Origin: Paludibacteraceae bacterium
GTDB taxonomy: Bacteria > Bacteroidota > Bacteroidia > Bacteroidales > Paludibacteraceae
Direction of reading: 5' to 3'
Assembly (NCBI GenBank): GCA_024401455.1
Contig: JAKSLA010000021.1
Span: 1-48,894, forward strand
Length of the DNA: 48,894 bases
In this document: positions 32,696-41,666 of the stretch, piece after piece
Position numbering within the stretch: position 1 is the first letter of the stretch
Layout of the letters: every line of letters starts with the position of its first letter
Notes under the pieces: model-generated
Database searches by the model: none
What the model was told of the DNA's origin: nothing
What the model saw: only the letters and a program-made list of their open reading frames with translations
Program-made: the position numbers and the translations under genes

Positions 32696-34717
32696 ATGGA
32701 AGATATGAACAAATCGTTATTGGGAGTCATTTGTGCGGTGGCTCTGACCTCTTGTCAATCGCCGGAGTTGGGTTCTGGCATTGACTTGCCGAATATGGAC
32801 ACTACCGTCCGTGCCGGCGATAACTTCTTCAAGTATGCCACGGGCCATTGGATTGACCATAATCCTCAGCCTGCCGAGTATTCCAGATGGGGTTCTTTTG
32901 CTAAATTGGGCGAAAACACCATCTATCAAGTCAATGACTTGATAACCAGTCTCGCTCAACAGAAGAACGAAAAGGGTAGTGTGGCCCAAAAAATCGGAGA
33001 TTTGTATAACTTGTATATGGACACTGTCCGTATCGAGAAGGAGGGCGCTGCTCCTATTTTGCCGTTCTTGGAGAAGGTGAGGGCCATTTCATCGCGAGAA
33101 GACCTCATTGCCACTTGTGCGAAAGAGCACGACAATTTGCTTTTTGGAATTTATATCGGTGCTGATAGCAAGAACAGTTCGGTCAACATTGTTTCTCTTT
33201 ATCAAAGGGGATTGTCGATGAGCGACCGCGATTACTATTTGGAGAATGATGAGAAGACGGTACGCGTGCGTGAGGCATTCAAGCGCAGGGTGACCAATCT
33301 CTTTAAACTGTGCGGTTTGTCGGAAGAGGAGGCTCAGACGCGAATGGAAATCGTGATGCGCTTGGAAACTGAGTTGGCAAAGGCTCACCTTCCTCGTGTG
33401 GAACTTCGTGATCCGGACGCAAACTATCACAAGATGACGATAGCCGAATTGTCCGATTCTACTGCAAATTTTGATTGGGATAACTACTTCAAGATGTATG
33501 GCTACGACCAGACGACGGAGGTGGATTTAGGGCAAATCATCCCGGTGCGCAAAGGGTGTGAAATGTTGATGACTGCTCCATTGGACGATTTGAAGGTGCT
33601 TTACGAGTGGCGTTATATCAATAGTTATTCCAGTTTGCTGAGCGACGCTTTTGTTCAAGAGAACTTTGCGTATGACCAAGTGTTGACGGGTGTGAAGGAG
33701 CTTCGTCCTCGATGGAAGCGTGCTATCAGTTGTGTGGATGATGTGATGAGCGATGCCGTCGGTCAGATGTATGTGGAGAGGTATTTCCCGAAGGAGAATA
33801 AGGAGAGAATGCTTGAGTTGGTGCATAACCTTCAAGCCTCGTTGAGCGACCGTATCAAGGCACAAGAATGGATGAGCGACAGCACGAAGGAGGTGGCGCT
33901 CGACAAGTTGGCGTCGTTCTATGTGAAGATAGGATATCCCGATAAATGGGACGATTTGAGCGAGTTGACCATTGATCCCGCACTCTCTTTGGTGGAGAAT
34001 TATCACAATGCGGGTCTATTCTATTGGAATCTGAACAAGAAGAAGAAATACAACAAGCCGGTTGACAAGGACGAGTGGCACATGTCGCCACAGACGGTGA
34101 ACGCTTACTACAATCCGACGACCAACGAGATCTGCTTCCCAGCGGGAATCCTACAGCCGCCGTTCTTTAATATGCAGGCAGATGATGCTTGCAATTATGG
34201 CGCTATCGGAGTCGTTATTGGTCATGAAATGACGCACGGATTTGATGACCAAGGTAGAAAATTTGACAAGGAGGGCAATTTGAAGGTGTGGTGGAAAAAC
34301 GAGGATATAGAGCGTTTCAAGGTTCCTGCAGAACAACTGGCCACCTATTTCGACAGTTTGAAGGTCTTGCCGGATTTAAATGCCAATGGCCATCTCTGTT
34401 TGGGTGAAAACTTGGCAGACCATGGTGGCGTGAACATCTCCTTTGCCGCATTGCAGAAGGCCATGAAGCAACATCCGATAGGAGAGAAGGACGGATTTAC
34501 GCCAGAGCAGCGTTTCTTCCTCTCTTATGCGAATGTCTGGGCCGGCGTCAGCACAGAAGAGGTCATCCGTCATTTGACCAAAGTGGATGTCCATTCTATC
34601 AACTATCTTCGTGTGAATGGTACTTTGCCTCATATTGATGCTTGGTATGATGCCTTTAATATTCAGCCCGGCGATTCCCTCTATTTGCCTGCCGAAAGTA
34701 GGGTGAAGATTTGGTAA
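32696..34717 (+). CDS. M13 family (neprilysin-like) zinc endopeptidase lipoprotein
   Basis: This is a 673-aa metallopeptidase of the PepO/neprilysin family. The lipobox is LTSC (signal MNKSLLGVICAVALTSC), so it is anchored in the envelope. The zinc motif HExxH is VIGHEMTHGFDDQG (about residues 508-522) and the third ligand is the Glu of GENLADHGG (about 573). The family's NAYYNP substrate-binding motif is present as VNAYYNPTTNEI. It cuts peptides in the periplasm or outside. The ATG at 32705 (MNKSLL) may be the true start because the signal peptide begins there. A terminator follows. Confidence 0.94.
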   Translation: MEDMNKSLLGVICAVALTSCQSPELGSGIDLPNMDTTVRAGDNFFKYATGHWIDHNPQPAEYSRWGSFAKLGENTIYQVNDLITSLAQQKNEKGSVAQKIGDLYNLYMDTVRIEKEGAAPILPFLEKVRAISSREDLIATCAKEHDNLLFGIYIGADSKNSSVNIVSLYQRGLSMSDRDYYLENDEKTVRVREAFKRRVTNLFKLCGLSEEEAQTRMEIVMRLETELAKAHLPRVELRDPDANYHKMTIAELSDSTANFDWDNYFKMYGYDQTTEVDLGQIIPVRKGCEMLMTAPLDDLKVLYEWRYINSYSSLLSDAFVQENFAYDQVLTGVKELRPRWKRAISCVDDVMSDAVGQMYVERYFPKENKERMLELVHNLQASLSDRIKAQEWMSDSTKEVALDKLASFYVKIGYPDKWDDLSELTIDPALSLVENYHNAGLFYWNLNKKKKYNKPVDKDEWHMSPQTVNAYYNPTTNEICFPAGILQPPFFNMQADDACNYGAIGVVIGHEMTHGFDDQGRKFDKEGNLKVWWKNEDIERFKVPAEQLATYFDSLKVLPDLNANGHLCLGENLADHGGVNISFAALQKAMKQHPIGEKDGFTPEQRFFLSYANVWAGVSTEEVIRHLTKVDVHSINYLRVNGTLPHIDAWYDAFNIQPGDSLYLPAESRVKIW

Positions 34718-34745
34718 TAGAACAAAAATCGAATAGTGTAGAAGA

Positions 34746-34789
34746 AACAGCCCATCGCAGGTTTTTACCTTGCAATGGGCTGTTTTTTT
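34746..34789 (+). terminator. Rho-independent terminator after the M13 peptidase
   Basis: AACAGCCCAT (34746-34755) pairs with ATGGGCTGTT (34775-34784), with internal GC pairs and a T-run. Confidence 0.92.
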
Positions 34790-34944
34790 GATGTGTATTG
34801 TCTGGTGATCTTTCAGACAAATTTAAGGTGCTGGCTCCCATTGGTTTTCCATTCTTTTCAGCCTTTTAATCGACGGAAATGATAACTTGTTTCTTTGGCA
34901 TTCATCGAAAAAACAGCATTCTTTGTGTTTTAGAAGAGCCCATA

Positions 34945-34976
34945 AAAAAAGACGTGGTTGACAGCCACGTCTTTCC
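34945..34976 (-). terminator. Rho-independent terminator of the MFS transporter gene
   Basis: AAAGACGTGG (34950-34959) pairs with CCACGTCTTT (34967-34976). The A-run to the left becomes the T-run on the minus strand. Confidence 0.9.
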
Positions 34977-34995
34977 TTTTTCTGAGATTGGAATT

Positions 34996-36357
34996 TTATT
35001 CCTTATCGTCCAATTTTCCTTCCAATGGGAAGATGTAGGCCAAACCTGCCATGATGACAGCAATGCCGGCAGGGATAAGGCTGAACAATGCCCAAACCAT
35101 TGTTTGCACGCTTTCTGTCACGGAAGCAGGGTCAATGGACTCGTTGCCCATGGCGTCGGTAATCATTTTTGCACCCGCCAATCCAAGGAACAAGGCGATC
35201 AATGAACCGGAAACGGCGCCACCCAACTTTTGGGCCATTGTACCCGATGAGAAGATAAGGCCTGTTGATGAGGTTCCGTTCGTCTTTGTTGCGTAATCGG
35301 CAACGTCGGCATACATGGACCATAGGAGCGGAGAGTACAAACCAACGCCAATGGATGTGAGTATGACTACTGCCACCATTACCCAAATGTAGGCTGGATC
35401 CATTGGGATGAAGAAGAATAGCACGGAGGTCACAGCACAGATGATTGATGCGATGACGAATGCCATACGCTTGCTTCCCACTTTCTTCGTGAACCAAGGA
35501 GAAACGCCTCCGAAAATCATACAAGTCACCTCACCGAATGCCATCAATACCGTGTAGTTGATGATGAATCCGCTGACGGTAACGTCACCTTTCAAGCAGT
35601 ATTCGATAAGGTAACCTGCTGCGGCATAGCGGAATCCGTTGAAGAAGTTGGTGCAGATACCAGTGAGTGTCAAAATCACCCAAGGGCGGTTGGTGATAAG
35701 GTCGGCATATTGTTTGAACGAGAAACTTTCAGCTCTCTGAGGCTTGATACGCTCTTTAACCATAAATCCGCAAGCCATGGTGAGAAGGGCTGCGATAAGG
35801 CCGAAACTGGCGCCAATTACGGCATATTTGTGTTGTTCAGTTCCGTCAATGGCATCCTTGATGTAGGGGAAAGAGAACAATGTGATGAAGCCCATGGCGT
35901 AGGCACCCACCATACGATAGGCGGAGAATTGGTTCTTTTGGTTGTTGTCGTCCGTCATTACGCCGAGGAGTGAACCGTAAGGCACATTAACGGCCGTATA
36001 AATTGCCATCATCATCAAATAGAGTGAGTAGGCATAGATTCGCTTGCCGACAGGGCCGAACTCAGGCGTGTAGAACAAAGCGGCGAAAATCAAGCCGAAA
36101 GGAATGGCGCCCAAGATGAGCCAAGGACGATAGGTTCCCCATTTGCTTTGTGTACGGTCGGCAAGGCTGCCCACGAGTGGGTCGGTGACAACGTCGAACA
36201 TACGAGCGATAAACATTAGGATTGCGGTGTCAGCGAGTGACAACCCAAATACGTTGGTGAAAAAGAATGGGAATGCGATACTCATAATTTTCCACGCAAT
36301 ACCACCCGAGGCAGCATCGCCAAGGGCATATCCGATCTTCTCTTTTAATGAAATCAT
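34996..36357 (-). CDS. MFS transporter of the glycoside-pentoside-hexuronide:cation symporter family
   Basis: This is a 453-aa, twelve-segment membrane transporter. The N-terminus MISLKEKIGYALGDAASG is the GPH family signature, and loop 2-3 has DVVTDPLVGSLADRTQSKWG followed by TYRPW. GPH transporters (MelB, GusB, XynB) co-transport glycosides with Na+ or H+. The conserved Asp residues (Asp15, and Asp55/Asp59 in helix 2) that bind the cation in MelB appear kept. The sugar is unknown, since no glycosidase gene sits beside it. It has a good promoter (36405-36435) and a terminator. Confidence 0.92.
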   Translation of the reverse strand: MISLKEKIGYALGDAASGGIAWKIMSIAFPFFFTNVFGLSLADTAILMFIARMFDVVTDPLVGSLADRTQSKWGTYRPWLILGAIPFGLIFAALFYTPEFGPVGKRIYAYSLYLMMMAIYTAVNVPYGSLLGVMTDDNNQKNQFSAYRMVGAYAMGFITLFSFPYIKDAIDGTEQHKYAVIGASFGLIAALLTMACGFMVKERIKPQRAESFSFKQYADLITNRPWVILTLTGICTNFFNGFRYAAAGYLIEYCLKGDVTVSGFIINYTVLMAFGEVTCMIFGGVSPWFTKKVGSKRMAFVIASIICAVTSVLFFFIPMDPAYIWVMVAVVILTSIGVGLYSPLLWSMYADVADYATKTNGTSSTGLIFSSGTMAQKLGGAVSGSLIALFLGLAGAKMITDAMGNESIDPASVTESVQTMVWALFSLIPAGIAVIMAGLAYIFPLEGKLDDKE

Positions 36358-36404
36358 GTGTTTAATATTAAAAAAATTAAAGGTTAGGCATAAAATGCTT
36401 TATA

Positions 36405-36435
36405 CAAATTTAAAGCAATATTTCTTAATTGCAAA
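36405..36435 (-). promoter_or_regulatory. Promoter of the MFS transporter gene
   Basis: Minus strand: TTTG (36432-36435), a 19-nt spacer and TAAATTTG (36405-36412). Confidence 0.72.
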
Positions 36436-36631
36436 GGCAGAAGGCATAAACGAGGCAATAAAATCGCATTGGGAGTCTGCCATAGGGACTTCTTTGGCTC
36501 TAATTTTTAATTAAGCATTCGATCAGCGTATGTACAGAGTCCCTGAGGAACCGTCTTTCTGACGTCGCCTCCATAATATAGGTGGGAACTATTTTTTATA
36601 AAGGAAACTCGTTCCTTGTTTTTTTTTTTTA

Positions 36632-36639
36632 TATTTTTG
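36632..36639 (+). promoter_or_regulatory. -7 box for the exported hypothetical gene
   Basis: TATTTTTG lies 25 nt before the ATG at 36665 in a T-rich tract, so the match is less telling. Confidence 0.35.
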
Positions 36640-36664
36640 TTAGCTATTTTTTATTTAGAAGAAA

Positions 36665-37420
36665 ATGAAAAAGCTGTATAAACTATTTTTCGTCCTTGTT
36701 TCCTTGCTGTGCAGCAATGTATATGCGCAAGTCACATTAAATGATATGATCAATAATTCCAAGGAGGAGAAAACGGATGAAAATCAGATTAATATAAAAC
36801 TTGACGGCTACCGGTTAAATGAAGATAGCGTTCATGTGGAAATTCCAAGAGGATCGAAGAGCTTTTTTTCTGGAAATTTCTTTAAGCGATTGAGTAGTAA
36901 TAAGTTGAATCTCCCTTCAAGAGATTACAAAGATCGTTATTTTGAGTGTGATAATTGTAATATCCTAAATTATTCCGTTGAAATGTTGATGGGGTGCACT
37001 TGTGTCAAAGATTTAGATTTGGAAGTGCCTCGTGGCATTAGGAAGTCATATATAAATGTTACGTCAAAGACGGGAGAGTCGATAGGAGTTGTTGAGATAA
37101 TGGTACGTCCTAAGGTTGATATCTACCTGAAAGTTAACGATGATGCATTGGTCAAAATGGAAGGTGACGCCAATTTTCCCTTCGAAATTGACGATCGATT
37201 GTCTATCGTTGTCCTTTCTGATGAAGGAAAGGTTTTGAATGTGGACTCCCATTATATGGGATTTTTTGATTCGATGGGAGACATGATTCTCATTAATGGA
37301 GCCGAGTTAACACAGCCTGAGAAGCAGCAAATCATCACTCGTAATCAACAGAATCGTTCATTCGCCTTGGTCGTTAAAATATTAGAAGAAGATGGGTGGA
37401 CTTGGAAGAAGACTGAATAA
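36665..37420 (+). CDS. Exported hypothetical protein
   Basis: This is a 251-aa protein with a signal peptide (MKKLYKLFFVLVSLLCSNVYA, before QVT). No family is recognised. The mature part is strand-rich and has a Cys pattern CDNCNIL ... GCTC (about residues 98-118) that could form disulfides or bind metal. It looks AT-richer than its neighbours and stands alone between the divergent transporter gene and rpsP, with a GC-rich repeat just after it. Confidence 0.6.
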   Translation: MKKLYKLFFVLVSLLCSNVYAQVTLNDMINNSKEEKTDENQINIKLDGYRLNEDSVHVEIPRGSKSFFSGNFFKRLSSNKLNLPSRDYKDRYFECDNCNILNYSVEMLMGCTCVKDLDLEVPRGIRKSYINVTSKTGESIGVVEIMVRPKVDIYLKVNDDALVKMEGDANFPFEIDDRLSIVVLSDEGKVLNVDSHYMGFFDSMGDMILINGAELTQPEKQQIITRNQQNRSFALVVKILEEDGWTWKKTE

Positions 37421-37446
37421 GAAAAAAAAGGAAAGGTGTCCATCAT

Positions 37447-37464
37447 CCCGTAGAGACGTCCCCC
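37447..37464. repeat. Dispersed GC-rich intergenic motif, copy A
   Basis: CCCGTAGAGACGTCCCCC lies 26 nt after the exported hypothetical gene, close to an AATTAA-rich stretch (37488-37507). The first 17 nt match the copy at 41388-41404 with one difference. Confidence 0.7.
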
Positions 37465-37551
37465 GGTTGTATTACATATACAAATTCAAGAATTAAAATT
37501 AAGAAGAAGGATTGAACCGCGAAAAAGTTACAATCGTGTGGAGAATAATGC

Positions 37552-37585
37552 ACAAAAAAAAAGAGACACCCCGAAGAGTGTCTCT
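37552..37585 (-). terminator. Rho-independent terminator of rpsP
   Basis: AGAGACAC (37562-37569) pairs with GTGTCTCT (37578-37585). The A-run at 37552-37562 gives a T-run on the minus strand. Confidence 0.9.
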
Positions 37586-37609
37586 GTCAAATCAGTGGAA
37601 TAGCACTGA

Positions 37610-38164
37610 TTATTCTGCAGGAGCAGCCTCAGCCTCAGCAGCAGGAGCCTCCTCAGTTGCAGCGGCAGCAGCCTCAGCCTCTGCGGCAGCCTTAGCAGCA
37701 GCCTCTTCAGCCTTCTTCTTTGCAACGATTTCAGCCTTTGCTTTGTTAACGGCTTGCTCAGCCTCCAAACGTGCCTTTGCACTAGCTTGCTTGTCTGACT
37801 TCAACTTGTTAACCTCAGCCTCCAACTTGTTTGCCTTTTCAGTCAACCAAGCGTTGAACTTTTGGTCAGCAACTGCCTCAGAGAAAGCACCCTTCTTTAC
37901 ACCGCCCAACAAGTGCTTCTTCAAGTAAACACCCTTGTCGCTAAGAAGGTTTCTTGTAGTGTCAGTTGGTTGTGCACCAACAGATACCCAATACAATGCT
38001 CTGTCAAAGTTAATATCAACTGTAGCAGGATTTGTGTTTGGATTGTATGAACCAATCTTCTCAATAAACTTACCATCACGTGGTGCTCTGCTATCTGCTA
38101 CGACGATGTGGTAATACGCGTACCCCTTGCGGCCGTGTCTTTGCAATCTAATCTTAGTTGCCAT
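37610..38164 (-). CDS. rpsP: 30S ribosomal protein S16 with long Ala-rich tail
   Basis: S16 is a small-subunit ribosomal protein that binds 16S rRNA early in assembly. The first 80 or so residues are the classic domain ([60 protein letters not shown]). The total of 184 aa is about twice the usual 80-90. The extra C-terminus is a Lys/Glu/Ala helix ending in [19 protein letters not shown], a form I recall in many Bacteroidales. It is monocistronic, with promoter and terminator. Confidence 0.96.
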   Translation of the reverse strand: MATKIRLQRHGRKGYAYYHIVVADSRAPRDGKFIEKIGSYNPNTNPATVDINFDRALYWVSVGAQPTDTTRNLLSDKGVYLKKHLLGGVKKGAFSEAVADQKFNAWLTEKANKLEAEVNKLKSDKQASAKARLEAEQAVNKAKAEIVAKKKAEEAAAKAAAEAEAAAAATEEAPAAEAEAAPAE

Positions 38165-38231
38165 TTTGTTGTTTTTATTAAATTATTAAACTTTCAGAGA
38201 GCATTTGCCTCTATCCAATTTTTTGGACGTG

Positions 38232-38262
38232 CAAAATTAGTGATAATTTTTTGAATGACAAA
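38232..38262 (-). promoter_or_regulatory. Promoter of rpsP
   Basis: Minus strand: TTTG (38259-38262), a 19-nt spacer and TAATTTTG (38232-38239). The leader is about 60 nt. Confidence 0.7.
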
Positions 38263-38335
38263 AACTTTTCTGCCTCTTCGTTGAATTTTTTGTGGCGTTT
38301 CTGCCCGATAATGGTTCAACGTCCACTATTATCTA

Positions 38336-40459
38336 CTAATTCCCTATGTTTTTCATTGACAACTGCACGCGCTTGCGTTCCATGTCCACGCTCATCACTC
38401 TTACCTCAACGTGTTGGTGGAGCGTTACGACTTCCGATGGATTGGAGATATATCGGTCTGCCATCTCAGAGATATGTACGAGTCCGTTTTCCTTGATGCC
38501 GACATCGACAAAGGCTCCGAAATTCGTCACGTTGGTCACGATGCCAGGCAGTATCATCCCTTCCTTCAGGTCGGCGATGGTGCGGATGGTCGGGTCAAAT
38601 TCGAATACCTTGATGGATTCGCGGTGGTCGCGTCCCGGCTTCTCCAATTCCTCCATAATGTCGCGTAGGGTAGGAAGTCCAATCTTTTCTGTCGTGTAGT
38701 GCTCCAACGTCACTTTCTGGCGCAACTCCTTATTCTTGATAAGGTCATCTACCGAGCATTTTAGATCTTTGGCCATCTTCTCTACGATATGGTAGGATTC
38801 AGGGTGGACGGCCGTGTTGTCCAATGGATTCTCGGCATTGGTAATGCGGAGGAAGCCGGCGCATTGCTCAAAGGCTTTGTCGCCGAGGCGAGGTACGGAC
38901 TTCAGTTGCTTTCTTGAGGTGAAAGCGCCGTTTTGAGCGCGAAAATCGACGATGTTTTGTGCCAATTGCGGACCTAAACCTGAGATGTAAGTCAGCAAAT
39001 GTTTGCTGGCCGTATTGAGGTTTACACCGACGAGGTTCACACTGTTTATTACGGTTTGGTCGAGCGCCTTCTTCAATTTGGTCTGATCTACGTCGTGTTG
39101 GTATTGGCCCACACCGATGGATTTGGGGTCGATCTTCACCAATTCTGCCAACGGGTCCATCAATCTTCTTCCGATGGAAACGGCCCCTCTGACGGTCACG
39201 TCATAGTCGGGAAACTCTTCCCTTGCGATAGGAGAGGCGGAATAGATGGAGGCTCCGCTTTCGCTGACGACAAACACCTGTACCTTGCGGTCGAACTGAA
39301 TGCTTTGGATGAATTGTTCCGTTTCTCGTCCTGCCGTTCCGTTTCCGATGGAGATGGCTTCTATGTTGTAGGCTTCCACCATTTTGGCCACCTTCTTCAT
39401 CGCCATTGTGCGTTCATTTTGCGGTGGATGGGGGTAAATCGTCTCGTTGTGGAGCAAGTTGCCTTGGGCATCCAAGCAGACCACTTTACAACCGGTCCGG
39501 AAGCCCGGGTCGATGGCCAAAACACGCTTCTGGCCCAACGGCGGCGACAGCAGCAACTGGCGAAGGTTCTCGGCAAATACGCGGATGGCCTCTTCGTCGG
39601 CCTTCTCCTTGCTTGAGGCGGCAAATTCCGTCTCGATGGAAGGCTTCAAAAGTCGCTTGTAGGAGTCGGAGACTGCTTCGGAAACAAGGTCGGACATGGC
39701 ATTGCGCCCCTTCACAAAGAAGGAATTTAGCCTTTCTATCGAATGTTCGTCGTCGGGCGATATGGATACGCGTAAAAAGCCTTCTGTCTCGCCACGGCGC
39801 ATGGCCAGCAGACGGTGGGACGAGCAGCGTTTCAACGGCTCGTGCATGTCGAAATAGTCGCGGTATTTTTCCGCTTCTGCCTCTTTGCCTTTGACTACTT
39901 TGGAGATGATTTCTGCCTCGTAGGAGAAGTTTTTGCGTACTTTGTCACGGGCCACTTCGTTTTCGTTCACCCATTCGGCAATGATATCTTTGGCTCCTTT
40001 TAGGGCCTCGTTGGCATCGGCCACGTCGCCTTTGACGAAGGGGAGGGCAGCACTTTCCGCATCGCCGTTTTGTTGTCTCATCAGAATCTTGGCCAAAGGC
40101 TCCAGTCCGCGCTCTTTGGCAATCTCTGCTCTTGTTCGGCGCTTGGGTTTGAAGGGCAAGTAGATGTCCTCTATTTCGTTCAGACTCCACGAATCGTTGA
40201 TGCGTTTGCGCAGTTCGGGTGTTAGTTTGCCTTGCTCGTCGATTGACTTTAACACGCTCTCCTTGCGTTTGCCGATTTCGGTGAGTTTCTCAAATTGGTC
40301 TTGAATCGCTTGAATCTGCACCTCGTTCAGTTCGCCCGTCATCTCCTTCCTGTATCGGCTGATGAACGGGATTGTTGCTCCCTCGGACAATAACTTTAGG
40401 GTGTTGGCTACTTGCCTAACTTGTATGTTCAGCGATTTCGCTATGATTGAATCGTACAT
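38336..40459 (-). CDS. tex: RNA-binding transcriptional accessory protein Tex
   Basis: This is a 707-aa Tex protein, homologous to eukaryotic Spt6, that binds nucleic acid and affects transcription. The order is the N-terminal helical domain (ATIPFISRYRKEMTGELNE), the YqgF/RNase H-like domain (RVLAIDPGFRTGCKVVCLDA, around residue 325), a helix-hairpin-helix part (LLTYISGLGPQLAQNIVDF) and a C-terminal S1 domain (TNVTNFGAFVDVGIKENGLV, about 635-705). The length is normal to slightly short. It lies 46 nt downstream of the universal-stress-type gene on the same strand and may be co-transcribed with it. Confidence 0.96.
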   Translation of the reverse strand: MYDSIIAKSLNIQVRQVANTLKLLSEGATIPFISRYRKEMTGELNEVQIQAIQDQFEKLTEIGKRKESVLKSIDEQGKLTPELRKRINDSWSLNEIEDIYLPFKPKRRTRAEIAKERGLEPLAKILMRQQNGDAESAALPFVKGDVADANEALKGAKDIIAEWVNENEVARDKVRKNFSYEAEIISKVVKGKEAEAEKYRDYFDMHEPLKRCSSHRLLAMRRGETEGFLRVSISPDDEHSIERLNSFFVKGRNAMSDLVSEAVSDSYKRLLKPSIETEFAASSKEKADEEAIRVFAENLRQLLLSPPLGQKRVLAIDPGFRTGCKVVCLDAQGNLLHNETIYPHPPQNERTMAMKKVAKMVEAYNIEAISIGNGTAGRETEQFIQSIQFDRKVQVFVVSESGASIYSASPIAREEFPDYDVTVRGAVSIGRRLMDPLAELVKIDPKSIGVGQYQHDVDQTKLKKALDQTVINSVNLVGVNLNTASKHLLTYISGLGPQLAQNIVDFRAQNGAFTSRKQLKSVPRLGDKAFEQCAGFLRITNAENPLDNTAVHPESYHIVEKMAKDLKCSVDDLIKNKELRQKVTLEHYTTEKIGLPTLRDIMEELEKPGRDHRESIKVFEFDPTIRTIADLKEGMILPGIVTNVTNFGAFVDVGIKENGLVHISEMADRYISNPSEVVTLHQHVEVRVMSVDMERKRVQLSMKNIGN

Positions 40460-40505
40460 AATTGTTTCTTTTTGCGATGAACAGCCTTTTTTTGAATGGG
40501 TTGTG

Positions 40506-41309
40506 TTATCCGCACAATGTATAGAGGTCGGCGCGTGGATTGATGACCATAACGGGGACGGTGGCTTTCTTTATCACCTTCAACTCTTTTGGGCCGAATA
40601 GCAGGTCGTCCAGGCCGTAATCGCGAGAAGCGGAGATCATCAACATTCCGACGTTCAACTCGTCGGTGCGTTTGCAGGCCTCCAGTTCTACTTTCGAACT
40701 GTCTTTTTCAGCCTTGATGAATTGGTATTTCAACGAGAATTTGTCGAGCAGGTTTTTGATGCCTTCCGTGTTTTGTTTGGCACGGCTACCATAGTCGTTG
40801 GCTGGCATCAATAAGATTTCCGATTGGAAGAAACGGCCTAAACTGCTGCTGAAAGGTCCTTTTTCCCGTTCCTCCATAAGCATTCCGACGGGAACCAGCA
40901 CTTTGTCGAAACTGATGGTCTGCGAAGCCTTTACGAAAAAGTAGGGGATGCGGAGTTGGCGACAAAGATTCAGTTGGTTCATTGGTTTGTTGTAAGGCGC
41001 TTGGTCGGATAACTCGAAAATAATCATGGAGGCTTCAGTATGCTCCATTTTATCGGTGAAATCGTCTTCGACATCTAACACCCAACTGCAGACTTGAATG
41101 TCTGGATTTTTCTCTGCACAACGTTTTTCCCAATCTTTGAAAGTAGGTTCGTAGAGATTCAGATCTTTGTCTTTGTCGTTGGGAATGCCCAAAAAGCAGA
41201 CCGCCTTTTCATAGACTTTTGCCAAACGGGTAGCCAATTCAAATCCTTTCTCCGGGAAGAATTTCGGATGGGCAGCCACGAATATTTGTTGTTTTAACTC
41301 TGTCATCAC
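40506..41309 (-). CDS. Universal stress protein family protein
   Basis: This is a 267-aa soluble protein that reads as two Rossmann-like USP halves. The second half ends with ELNVGMLMISASRDYGLDD, then KKATVPVMVINPR, typical of USPs. The canonical ATP loop G-x2-G-x9-G-S/T is not clear. Such proteins are induced by stress in other bacteria, and the function here is unknown. An internal Met (second codon) is also a possible start. It has -7 boxes upstream (41330-41337 and 41340-41347). Confidence 0.72.
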   Translation of the reverse strand: MMTELKQQIFVAAHPKFFPEKGFELATRLAKVYEKAVCFLGIPNDKDKDLNLYEPTFKDWEKRCAEKNPDIQVCSWVLDVEDDFTDKMEHTEASMIIFELSDQAPYNKPMNQLNLCRQLRIPYFFVKASQTISFDKVLVPVGMLMEEREKGPFSSSLGRFFQSEILLMPANDYGSRAKQNTEGIKNLLDKFSLKYQFIKAEKDSSKVELEACKRTDELNVGMLMISASRDYGLDDLLFGPKELKVIKKATVPVMVINPRADLYTLCG

Positions 41310-41329
41310 ATATTATTTTTGTAAGCAGA

Positions 41330-41347
41330 CAAAGATAAACAAATTTA
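41330..41347 (-). promoter_or_regulatory. Two candidate -7 boxes for the USP gene
   Basis: Minus strand TATCTTTG (41330-41337) and TAAATTTG (41340-41347). The first is only 21 nt before the start. The -33 elements were not resolved. Confidence 0.45.
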
Positions 41348-41349
41348 GT

Positions 41350-41378
41350 TAAGAATTAAGAATTAAGAGTTAAGAATT
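41350..41378. repeat. AATTAAGA short tandem repeat
   Basis: Three imperfect tandem units of the form AAGAATTA / AAGAGTTA lead straight into the GC-rich motif at 41388. A weaker AATTAA-rich stretch accompanies the copy at 37447. Confidence 0.65.
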
Positions 41379-41387
41379 CTGTTCCCT

Positions 41388-41416
41388 CCCGTAGAGATGT
41401 CCCCATGGGGCGTCTC
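41388..41416. repeat. Dispersed GC-rich intergenic dyad, copy B
   Basis: CCCGTAGAGATGTCCCC (41388-41404) differs by one base from the motif at 37447. It extends into an imperfect dyad, GAGATGTCCCC with GGGGCGTCTC (41407-41416). The general form (GTAGAGACG...CGTCTC) is familiar from Bacteroidota intergenic repeats. Confidence 0.75.
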
Positions 41417-41473
41417 CCTTGTTTGTGCGTTCCAAGATATTTGCCATTTACAAAACTTTTTTATAACTTGCCA

Positions 41474-41567
41474 CTGATTATCGGCGATTTGTTGGATAAT
41501 TGTCCGTTCTCTTTGGGACTTGTGGCCTAAAAGAGAACGGACAATTATTCGTTTGGTTGATAATCAG
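41474..41567. repeat. Long two-part inverted repeat before the helicase gene
   Basis: A perfect 19-bp stem (41496-41514 with 41530-41548, starting ATAATTGTCC) encloses a 15-nt loop. A second, outer stem CTGATTATC (41474-41482) pairs with GATAATCAG (41559-41567). There is no T-run on either side. It could be a miniature mobile element, an element end or a structured RNA. Confidence 0.85.
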
Positions 41568-41605
41568 CGTTTACGCGTATTATTAATGTTTTTATGTTTC
41601 GCAAA

Positions 41606-41613
41606 TAAGTTTG
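41606..41613 (+). promoter_or_regulatory. -7 candidate for the helicase gene
   Basis: TAAGTTTG lies 53 nt before the ATG at 41667. No convincing -33 element was found. Confidence 0.35.
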
Positions 41614-41666
41614 AATTAAATTTAAGAAAAATCTTATTCGCTTAATATAAGATTTGTATTGTTATT

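Larger units (their letters stand above)
36358..36664. other. Divergent intergenic region
   Basis: 307 bases with the minus-strand promoter at 36405-36435 and a -7 box at 36632-36639 on the plus strand. No gene was seen. Confidence 0.5.
41310..41666. other. Intergenic region rich in repeats
   Basis: 357 bases contain, in order, minus-strand -7 boxes, the AATTAAGA tandem repeat, the GC-rich dyad, the 94-nt inverted repeat and a plus-strand -7 candidate TAAGTTTG (41606-41613). No gene was seen. It marks the left edge of the AT-rich helicase block. Confidence 0.55.

Noticed and set aside
38999-39616. 205-aa open frame opposite tex
   Set aside because: Shadow of tex, whose domains are clear on the other strand.
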